This document shows, piece by piece, positions 1 through 5,889 of a stretch of 12,772 nt of DNA (position 1 is its first letter; each line of letters opens with the position of its first letter). The position numbers and the translations under genes are program-made. The DNA comes from SZAS-18 sp031370675 (lineage in GTDB: Bacteria > Verrucomicrobiota > Verrucomicrobiia > Chthoniobacterales > SZAS-18): the NCBI GenBank assembly GCA_031370675.1, contig JANMQT010000078.1:1-12772 (forward strand), in the 5' to 3' direction. A model generated the notes under the pieces. The model had not been told where the DNA came from. It saw only the letters and a list, made by a program, of their open reading frames with translations, and made no database searches.

Positions 1-1608
1 GAGGGTTTCGCGAGTTGGATGGGGACAAAGGTTTCCGACCATCTCAATCCCACCTGGCAGGTTTGGCTGCGCGCGGACCACGCCAAGGAGGAGGTGATGC
101 CGCTCGATGCGCGCAAGGGCACCCATCCGATCCAGCAGGCCGTCCGCACCGAGGCGGAGGCGAACCGCGCGTTCGATGCAATCACCTATGTGAAGGGTCA
201 GTCGTTCCTGCGCATGCTCGAGGTCTATCTCGGTGATGAGGGCTTTCGCAATGGCATGCGCATCTACATGAAGCGCCATCAATTCAGCAACACGACCACG
301 GAAGACCTCTGGGCCGCGCTGGAGGAGGGGTCAGGCAAGCCGGTGCGCGCCATCGCGGCGGAGTGGACCACGCAGCCCGGCTTCCCGGTCGTCAAGATTG
401 CCGCCGAGTGCCGGGACGGAAAGCACGCCTTCACGCTGACGCAGGAGCGGTTCACCTTGAACGATCCCGACGCCGCCCCGCTGACCTGGAAGGTGCCGGT
501 GCGATTTGGCGTGGTGGACGACCCGGCGCAGACCGCACAGGTGCTGCTCGAGGACAAACCGGTCGCGCTGACCTTCGGCGCCTGCGACGCGGCCGTTTTC
601 GCCAATGCGGGGGACGCGGGGTATTACCGGACCCAGTATTCGCCGCAGCTGTTTGCCTCGCTAGCGCGTCGGATCACTTCGTTGCCGGAGGCTGACAAGC
701 TGAGCCTGCTCGGCGACACCTGGGCGATGGCCTGCGCGGGGCGTGGACCGGCCTCGGACTATCTGCAACTCGCGGACGCCTTGCGGGGCGAGAAATCGTA
801 CGCCGTCTGGAACCAGATCTTTGACGTGCTCGAGGAGATGTATCGACTCGAGCGGGACCAGCCCGGCCGCAAACCGCTGCGTGAGTTTTCCGTCGGGCTG
901 CTCCGGCCGGTCTTCGAATCGGTGGGTTGGGACGCCAAGCCGGACGAGGCGCGCAACGTTGGATTGCTGCGCGTGAGATTGATCGAAACACTCGGCTATT
1001 ACGGCGATGGGGCCGTCATCGACGAAGCCCGTGCGCGATTCGCGGCTTTTCTCGCGAAGCCTGATTCGCTCGCACCGGATCTGCGCCCCGTGGTCGTCCG
1101 CGTGGTGGGTCGCTATGCGGACGAGGCCACGTGGAACAGGTTGCACGAGCTCGCGCGGCAGTCGTTCCGGACGGAGCAGAAGCGCATTTTCTACGATGGC
1201 TTGCAGCAGGTCGTCGATCCCCAGCTGGCCGTGCGGACGATGGCCATCTCACTGATCGATGAGATGCGCCCCGCCGAGAAGAATGCCAACCTGGCGCGCG
1301 TCGCCGAGGCGCGGGATGGGGACCGTCTGGCCTGGGAGTTTTTCCTCGCGAACGACGTGAAGCTGATGGCTGAGGTGGATGAATTTCGCCGGGACCGCTA
1401 CATCCCGGGGATGTTGCGAGGGTCGATCGATCCGGCGGCCGCCGATGAATTGCTCGCGTACATCCGCACCAAACGGCCGGACGATTCCCCCATCGAAGCC
1501 GAGCGGGCGGCCGCGCGAATTCGTTACCGTGCTGATCTGCGGGCGCGGGCGGTCGGCGACATCGATGCCTGGGTCGAGACGCGCAAATCGGTCGTTCCGC
1601 TGCGGTAG
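1..1608 (+). CDS. M1-family zinc aminopeptidase, C-terminal part (5' end outside window)
   Basis: This frame is open from the first base, so the gene is cut by the window edge. The first codons read EGFASWM, the end of the M1 (gluzincin) motif in which the zinc site is HExxH-x18-E; the first Glu is that third zinc ligand, and HExxH and GAMEN would lie upstream. Tyr63 (counting from base 1) in AFDAITYVKG matches the conserved transition-state tyrosine of the family. After the end of the catalytic domain (to about residue 125) come a beta-sandwich segment (about 130-210) and a long helical, HEAT-like ERAP1_C-type region to the stop. M1 enzymes remove N-terminal residues from peptides; specificity cannot be read here. 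The ATG at 19 is internal to the motif and is not the true start. The 535 visible residues are intact, with no frameshift. Family assignment is firm; a symbol such as pepN would be a guess. Confidence 0.93.
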   Translation, partial: EGFASWMGTKVSDHLNPTWQVWLRADHAKEEVMPLDARKGTHPIQQAVRTEAEANRAFDAITYVKGQSFLRMLEVYLGDEGFRNGMRIYMKRHQFSNTTTEDLWAALEEGSGKPVRAIAAEWTTQPGFPVVKIAAECRDGKHAFTLTQERFTLNDPDAAPLTWKVPVRFGVVDDPAQTAQVLLEDKPVALTFGACDAAVFANAGDAGYYRTQYSPQLFASLARRITSLPEADKLSLLGDTWAMACAGRGPASDYLQLADALRGEKSYAVWNQIFDVLEEMYRLERDQPGRKPLREFSVGLLRPVFESVGWDAKPDEARNVGLLRVRLIETLGYYGDGAVIDEARARFAAFLAKPDSLAPDLRPVVVRVVGRYADEATWNRLHELARQSFRTEQKRIFYDGLQQVVDPQLAVRTMAISLIDEMRPAEKNANLARVAEARDGDRLAWEFFLANDVKLMAEVDEFRRDRYIPGMLRGSIDPAAADELLAYIRTKRPDDSPIEAERAAARIRYRADLRARAVGDIDAWVETRKSVVPLR

Positions 1609-1666
1609 CCGGAGCCCCGGCAACGGTTTGCGATTGACCCCTTGCCAGCCCAGCGAGGCGACCGCT

Positions 1667-1672
1667 AAGGTG
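1667..1672 (+). promoter_or_regulatory. Shine-Dalgarno-like site of ald
   Basis: AAGGTG lies 5 bases before the ATG at 1678. It is a moderate match to the anti-Shine-Dalgarno complement and supports this start. The first codons (MIIGVPKE) also match the usual N-terminus of alanine dehydrogenase. Confidence 0.5.
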
Positions 1673-1677
1673 CCGGC

Positions 1678-2790
1678 ATGATCATCGGCGTTCCCAAGGA
1701 AATAAAATCATCGGAAAACCGCGTCTCGTTGCTGCCTTCCGGCGCCTACCAGCTCATCAAGCACGGCCACACGGTGCTGGTCGAACGGAACGCCGGCATC
1801 GGCGCCGGCTACACCAACGAGGATTACGAGGGCGCCGGCGCGAAGTTGATCGACACGCACGAGGAGGTTTTCGCGCAGGCGGACCTGATCGTGAAGGTCA
1901 AGGAGCCGCTGAAGAGCGAGATTCCGCTGCTGCGCAAGGGCCAGCTGCTGTTCACCTACCTGCACCTCGCCGCCAGTCGCGAACTGACCGAGGGGCTCCT
2001 CAAGACGGGCTGCACGGCCATCGCGTATGAGACGGTCGAGGTGAACCGCCGGCTGCCGTTGCTCGAGCCGATGAGCGAAATTGCCGGGCGCATGAGCATT
2101 GTGATGGGCGCCTATTTTCTGGCCAAGTTCACGGGCGGATCGGGTGTCCTGCTCGGGGGCGTTCCGGGCGTCCTGCCCGGCCGCGTGGTGGTCATAGGCG
2201 GCGGCAGCAGCGGCGTGAATGCCGCGCGCATGGCCACGGGCCTGGGGGCCGACGTCACGATTCTTGAGGTCGATCTCGAACGCATGCGTTTTCTCGACAT
2301 CACCATGCACAGCGCGCACACGCTATTCTCAAATGAGGCGCACTTAATCGAATTGCTGCCGAATGTGGATTTGCTGATTGGTGCGGTGCTCGTGCCCGGC
2401 GCGAAAGCCCCCAAGCTCATCACCCGCCAGATGCTCAAGCGCATGCGGCCTGGCAGCGTGCTGGTGGACATCGCCATCGACCAGGGTGGCTGCGCGGAGA
2501 CGTCGCGACCCACCACGCACCTCGATCCGATCTTTGTGGAGGAGGGAATCACGCACTATTGCGTCGCCAACATGCCCGGCGCGTATGCACGCACGGCCAC
2601 GCAGGCGCTCACGAATGTGACCTATCCCTACCTCGAGAATCTGGCCGATCGCGGCGTGACCGACGCCATCGCCCACCAACCCGCGCTGCTCAGCGGCGTG
2701 AACTGCCACGACGGCAAAGTGACCTATCGCGCGGTTGCCGATGCCCTCGGCATGGACTTCCACGATCCGAAGCCGTTGCTCGGGCTGTAG
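1678..2790 (+). CDS. ald: Alanine dehydrogenase
   Basis: The product (370 aa, the usual length) reversibly converts L-alanine, water and NAD+ to pyruvate, ammonium and NADH in the cytoplasm, linking alanine use to nitrogen supply. The family's N-terminus MIIGVPKEIK is intact. Residues that match known substrate and catalytic positions are Arg15, Lys75 (in VKVKEP), His96 (TYLHLA) and Asp268 (DIAIDQGG). The Rossmann nucleotide loop is GGGSSG at 174-179. The acidic residue ending the second beta strand, which holds the NAD ribose, is Glu197 where many homologues have Asp; this still predicts NAD use. Related families (the PntA subunit of transhydrogenase, saccharopine dehydrogenase) are longer or lack this full residue set. 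The gene sits 69 bp after the aminopeptidase and could be read through from it, but no functional link is visible. Its stop codon lies in a hairpin loop (see 2778-2800). Confidence 0.97.
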   Translation: MIIGVPKEIKSSENRVSLLPSGAYQLIKHGHTVLVERNAGIGAGYTNEDYEGAGAKLIDTHEEVFAQADLIVKVKEPLKSEIPLLRKGQLLFTYLHLAASRELTEGLLKTGCTAIAYETVEVNRRLPLLEPMSEIAGRMSIVMGAYFLAKFTGGSGVLLGGVPGVLPGRVVVIGGGSSGVNAARMATGLGADVTILEVDLERMRFLDITMHSAHTLFSNEAHLIELLPNVDLLIGAVLVPGAKAPKLITRQMLKRMRPGSVLVDIAIDQGGCAETSRPTTHLDPIFVEEGITHYCVANMPGAYARTATQALTNVTYPYLENLADRGVTDAIAHQPALLSGVNCHDGKVTYRAVADALGMDFHDPKPLLGL

Positions 2791-2800
2791 CAGCCCGAGC
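2778..2800 (+). terminator. Perfect 10-bp hairpin whose loop is the ald stop codon
   Basis: GCTCGGGCTG (2778-2787) and CAGCCCGAGC (2791-2800) are exact reverse complements, and the 3-base loop is the TAG stop of ald. The stem is GC-rich and should be stable, but no T-tract follows on the plus strand. It may act as a transcript 3'-end stabiliser or a factor-assisted terminator rather than a classic intrinsic terminator. The structure is seen directly; the role is inferred from its place between convergent genes. Confidence 0.6.
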
Positions 2801-2802
2801 GG

Positions 2803-2830
2803 GAAACTCGAAACTCGAATTTCGAGTTTC
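2803..2830. repeat. Palindrome with tandem GAAACTC units between convergent genes
   Basis: GAAACTCGAAA (2803-2813) and TTTCGAGTTTC (2820-2830) are exact 11-bp reverse complements around a 6-base loop. A second pairing register exists (2810-2819 with 2821-2830, 1-base centre) because the left side carries GAAACTC twice in tandem. It lies 12 bases past the ald stop and 16 bases before the stop of the convergent GTPase. Read on the minus strand, the stem again comes just after the GTPase gene, so it could end or protect both transcripts. It could also be one copy of a dispersed intergenic repeat, but only one copy is present in this window. Confidence 0.6.
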
Positions 2831-2846
2831 TTCAGCTGCCGCACGC

Positions 2847-4571
2847 TCACCAGGTGGATTTCTGCGCCTGCAATTCATCCGCGAGCTTGGTCCGTTCCTC
2901 CCTCAGCGGCAGCAGTTTTTTCCGCGCGGAATCGACCTCGTCAAAGAACGGGTGGCAGACGCGGCGGATCTCCTCGTAAATCAGGCTGAGCTTGGCTGCG
3001 AGCTTGTCGCGCACTTCGCGCACAAACTGCGTCCGTCCGTTGTCGAGCGCCGCCTCGAAATCACGAATCAGCCCGCGCCGCTTGAACATTACGAACAAAC
3101 CGGCGCCCGCCGCGGTCACCGCCGTGAGGATGCCGCCGGTCAGATCCACCACCAGCACGTGCGCCACCGCCGCGGTCACCACCGCGATGATGGTTGCGAG
3201 TCCGCCGCCAATCGCGACCGGGATCGCCTTAGCCCCGGAGCCCTGCAAAGCCGTGGCGAAGCGATCGTCGGTCAGCAGATCGCGCAGCTTCTTCACCACG
3301 CTGTCGCTCGTCTCGCCGTGCCAGCCGGGCAGCTTCATGTAGAGCTGTGGGGCCGTGGACGAGGAAGCAGGCCGCGCCCGGCTGAGATCCGCGATGAGAT
3401 CGTTCAACAGGAGTCGGACACCATCGAGGTAGTGCTCGGCGCCTTCCTTGGCGATCTCCTCGATGCGCGGGCCGAGCCGGCCGGTAAAATCGGCCTTCAG
3501 CTCCTCAATCCAAGCGGCGATAGTCTTCGTGCTGCCGAAAATGGGACCGATCGTTCGCGTGAACAGCTCGCCCATCGACAGCCCGCCGATGAAGCGGGTT
3601 TTCAAGTCACCGGACAGCCGATCGTAGTTCAGCTCGAGGCGCGAAATCAGATCCTCGATTTCCCGGCCCGAGCGTCGTTCGCCGTTTGCCAGGCGATCCG
3701 CCAGCGCCTTGGCCACAGCTTCATCCGACGCCAGGGCTTTGCGCTGCTCGTCCAGGCCGGCGCCGATTTCCTCGAGGATCTTTTGTGCGACGACCGCGGC
3801 GTTCGCCAGCTTGGAGCGTGCCGGAGCCTCGCCGGTGATGGTTTTCCGGATGAAGTCGCGGATCTCCTCGAAACCGCTGTCGCGTTCGCCGCGTTTTTCG
3901 CGAATCGCGGACGTGGTGAAAAGGATTGGCTCCCGAATGCCGCGCTGCGCGGCGTATTGCTCGACCGCGCGCCGGTTCACTTCCATCTCGGTCTGCGTCA
4001 CCCGGTCGGCCTGCTGCAGCACAAAGACGACCTTCTTGCGCCATTCGTCGTTGACGAAGTCGAGCATCTCCCAGGCCGCGCCTGTGTGCGGATTGACCGC
4101 GGAAAAAACAAAGATCGCGAGATCGCTGTGCGGAATGAAATTTTCCGTGATGGTCTGGTGCTCCTTCAGAATCGCACCTGTGCCGGGCGTGTCGACAATC
4201 GCGATCGTCTTCAGGATGTCGGCCTTGACGCCGATTTTTCGAACGAGGCCGCCGGCGTCGCGCTCGAAAGGCTCACTGGAGTAGACGATCTGGTTGACGC
4301 GATCGGTGCATGGATCCGGAGCGACCGCGCAGACCTCGGCACCCAGCAGGGCATTGATGAAGCTGCTCTTGCCGGATTTCACCTCGCCGACGATCACGAA
4401 AAGGAACGGTTCGGCCACGCTGTGGCGGAGTTCCTCGAGTGTAGTCACCCGATCCTTCAATCCGAGTTCGTCAGCCAGCTGCGCAATCCTCGCGAGCAGC
4501 CCGGACAGCGCGTCGCGATGGGCTTCGTAAATGGGATCAACGAGTTCGGTCATGGGAACGGGGCCTAGCAT
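2847..4571 (-). CDS. Dynamin-like GTPase with C-terminal membrane hairpin
   Basis: This 574-aa protein has a dynamin-type GTPase domain. It carries G1 GEVKSGKSS (62-70), a G2 Thr at 89 within PDPCTDR, G3 DTPG (127-130) and, in the G4 place, QQAD (186-189), where NKxD or TKxD is usual. Helical, charged stretches follow (about 250-400, and 500-574 after the membrane segments), as in the stalk of bacterial dynamin-like proteins. Two hydrophobic segments at about 449-471 and 478-497, ending in KRR, look like a paddle or membrane hairpin. No signal peptide is seen, so the GTPase domain should be cytoplasmic. Homologues remodel or fuse membranes using GTP; the target membrane here is unknown. Bacterial dynamins often occur as adjacent pairs, but this one stands alone, convergent to ald and divergent from argF. 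An alternative start is Met7 (ATG at 4553); neither start has a clear ribosome site. The superfamily is firm, the function open. Confidence 0.88.
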   Translation of the reverse strand: MLGPVPMTELVDPIYEAHRDALSGLLARIAQLADELGLKDRVTTLEELRHSVAEPFLFVIVGEVKSGKSSFINALLGAEVCAVAPDPCTDRVNQIVYSSEPFERDAGGLVRKIGVKADILKTIAIVDTPGTGAILKEHQTITENFIPHSDLAIFVFSAVNPHTGAAWEMLDFVNDEWRKKVVFVLQQADRVTQTEMEVNRRAVEQYAAQRGIREPILFTTSAIREKRGERDSGFEEIRDFIRKTITGEAPARSKLANAAVVAQKILEEIGAGLDEQRKALASDEAVAKALADRLANGERRSGREIEDLISRLELNYDRLSGDLKTRFIGGLSMGELFTRTIGPIFGSTKTIAAWIEELKADFTGRLGPRIEEIAKEGAEHYLDGVRLLLNDLIADLSRARPASSSTAPQLYMKLPGWHGETSDSVVKKLRDLLTDDRFATALQGSGAKAIPVAIGGGLATIIAVVTAAVAHVLVVDLTGGILTAVTAAGAGLFVMFKRRGLIRDFEAALDNGRTQFVREVRDKLAAKLSLIYEEIRRVCHPFFDEVDSARKKLLPLREERTKLADELQAQKSTW

Positions 4572-4575
4572 GCCG

Positions 4576-4590
4576 CAAACCGGCGGTTTG
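4576..4590. promoter_or_regulatory. 7-bp perfect inverted repeat just upstream of the dynamin-like GTPase
   Basis: CAAACCG (4576-4582) and CGGTTTG (4584-4590) form an exact dyad about a single base, only 4 bases upstream of the first possible start codon of the GTPase gene. In RNA the 1-base centre would force a slightly larger loop. It could be a repressor operator or a leader hairpin that masks translation initiation. Its closeness to the ATG at 4571 mildly favours use of the second ATG at 4553. No known regulator motif is recognised. Confidence 0.3.
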
Positions 4591-4656
4591 GTCGTCAGGG
4601 AAATTTTCGGTGCTGGTCGCGGTCGGTTATCGTCATCACTGCGATGTGGCAGTTTC

Positions 4657-4682
4657 TTGGACTAAATTTCTAAATTGTCCAA
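4657..4682. promoter_or_regulatory. AT-rich dyad between divergent genes; possible operator or divergent promoter
   Basis: TTGGAC (4657-4662) and GTCCAA (4677-4682) are exact inverted arms around a 14-base centre made almost wholly of A and T, inside a GC-rich region. TTGGAC resembles a -35 box on each strand (3-4 of 6 matches to TTGACA), but the hexamers 17 bases downstream (CAAATT on plus, CAAGAA on minus) are poor -10 boxes. A repressor or activator site serving the GTPase gene, argF or both is plausible. The symmetry and base composition are seen directly; the function is inferred. Confidence 0.35.
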
Positions 4683-4818
4683 ATTTGCAGAATTATTCAT
4701 CTTGGCTGACCAGCGCAGCCATTCGCCCATGGGGGCTGCGTTGTGCATTCGTGTTCCCGCGCATTTTCCGTTGCGCGGAGCCGCATCGATTTCATATTTC
4801 GCCCTCCCGCTGCTTCCG

Positions 4819-5727
4819 ATGCCCCGCTCGCTGCTTTCCCTCGAATCGCTTCCCGCCGAAGCGATGCTGGAAATCCTCGCGTCGACCAAGCGGCTCAAGG
4901 CCGAGCGCGGGCGGCACGCGGATCATCCGTTGCGGCATCAGTGCTGGGGCATGATCTTTACGAAAGCTTCGACGCGCACCCGCGTCAGCTTTGAGGTGGG
5001 CATCCGTGAGTTCGGCGGGGATCCACTCTTTCTCAGTGCCAACGATCTCCAACTCGGCCGCGGGGAACCCATCCGCGACACCGCTCGCGTGCTCGGTCGC
5101 ATGCTGCATGGGGCCGTGCTTCGCACCTACGCCCAGGCCGACCTCGAGGAGTTCGCGAAATACAGCGGATTGCCGGTGATCAACGCGCTGACCGACGACG
5201 AGCATCCGTGCCAGATTCTCTGTGATCTCTTCACGATTGGTGAACGCCTCGGCGACTGGCGCGGCAAGACCGTCGCGTTCCTTGGCGACGGGAGCTGCAA
5301 CGTGCCGGCGTCGTGGCTTTGGGCCGCCCGGAAACTCGATTTTACGCTCGTGATCGGCGCGCCGGAGAAATATCAGCCGGCCGCGGCGCTCCGCTCCCGC
5401 CTGGGCGCTGCGCCAAACATTCGTTACGAAACGGATCCCGCCGCGGCGGTTCGCGGGGCGGACGTGGTCTACACCGACGTCTGGGTCAGCATGGGCAAGG
5501 AGGAGGAATCCCGCGAGCGGGTCGCTGAGCTGTGCGGCTGGCAGGTGAACGACGCCTTGCTCCGGCACGCGCGGCCGAACGCGCTGGTGCTGCATTGCCT
5601 GCCGGCGTACCGCGGCCAGGAGATCACGGAGCAGCTGCTCGAAGCCCATGCAGACGCCATCTTCCAGCAGGCGGAGAATCGCCTCCACGGACAAAAGGCG
5701 GTGCTGGCTTGGTGCGTCGCGGGGTAG
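4819..5727 (+). CDS. argF: Ornithine carbamoyltransferase
   Basis: The enzyme joins carbamoyl phosphate and L-ornithine to give citrulline in cytoplasmic arginine synthesis. Signature residues are present in order: STRTR (51-55) and HPCQ (129-132) for carbamoyl phosphate, DVWVSMG (220-226) with the ornithine-binding SMG loop, and HCLPA (259-263) with the catalytic Cys. The SMG loop and ordinary HCLP segment argue against aspartate carbamoyltransferase or the N-acetyl/N-succinyl-ornithine relatives. The start at 4819 (MPRSLLSLESLP) gives 302 aa, the family's usual size. The frame stays open upstream to a TTG at 4675, but that would add 48 residues with no family counterpart. No clear Shine-Dalgarno site precedes the ATG. 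No other arginine gene is in the window, so argF seems to be transcribed alone. A short hairpin plus T-tract follows the stop. Confidence 0.95.
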   Translation: MPRSLLSLESLPAEAMLEILASTKRLKAERGRHADHPLRHQCWGMIFTKASTRTRVSFEVGIREFGGDPLFLSANDLQLGRGEPIRDTARVLGRMLHGAVLRTYAQADLEEFAKYSGLPVINALTDDEHPCQILCDLFTIGERLGDWRGKTVAFLGDGSCNVPASWLWAARKLDFTLVIGAPEKYQPAAALRSRLGAAPNIRYETDPAAAVRGADVVYTDVWVSMGKEEESRERVAELCGWQVNDALLRHARPNALVLHCLPAYRGQEITEQLLEAHADAIFQQAENRLHGQKAVLAWCVAG

Positions 5728-5765
5728 ACCGGCACGACAAGCGCCTTTTTGAATTCAATCGCACA

Positions 5766-5785
5766 GCGAATTTTCGCATTTTTTT
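5766..5785 (+). terminator. Possible intrinsic terminator after argF
   Basis: GCGAA (5766-5770) and TTCGC (5773-5777) form a short inverted repeat, followed by one A and then seven T residues (5779-5785), 38 bases after the argF stop. The layout matches a Rho-independent terminator, though the stem is short and its inner pairs would melt into a 4-base loop. A second, longer-range pairing, AATCGC (5757-5762) with GCGATT (5787-5792), encloses it. The rest of the 162-bp gap before hppA presumably holds the hppA promoter, but I see no convincing -35/-10 pair. Confidence 0.4.
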
Positions 5786-5889
5786 GGCGATTTCGGATTG
5801 CGGCGAAAACGGAACCCTTTACCTTGGCGCCTTCTCGCGCAGACCCACCCCCGGCCGGGCGCGCGAGACGTCTATCCTTCTCCTGACCT

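Noticed and set aside
1..1608. Aminopeptidase as a truncated pseudogene starting at the ATG at 19
   Set aside because: The frame is open to base 1 and the catalytic motif runs across the edge, so the missing part is outside the window rather than deleted.
1609..1677. Promoter for ald based on TTGACC at 1634-1639
   Set aside because: No acceptable -10 hexamer lies 16-18 bases downstream; the nearest, GCTAAG, is 24 bases away.
2559..4568. Plus-strand open frame of 669 codons opposite the dynamin-like GTPase
   Set aside because: Its product is Arg/Gly-rich low-complexity sequence without recognisable motifs, while the minus strand encodes an intact GTPase domain. Long antisense frames are expected in GC-rich coding DNA.
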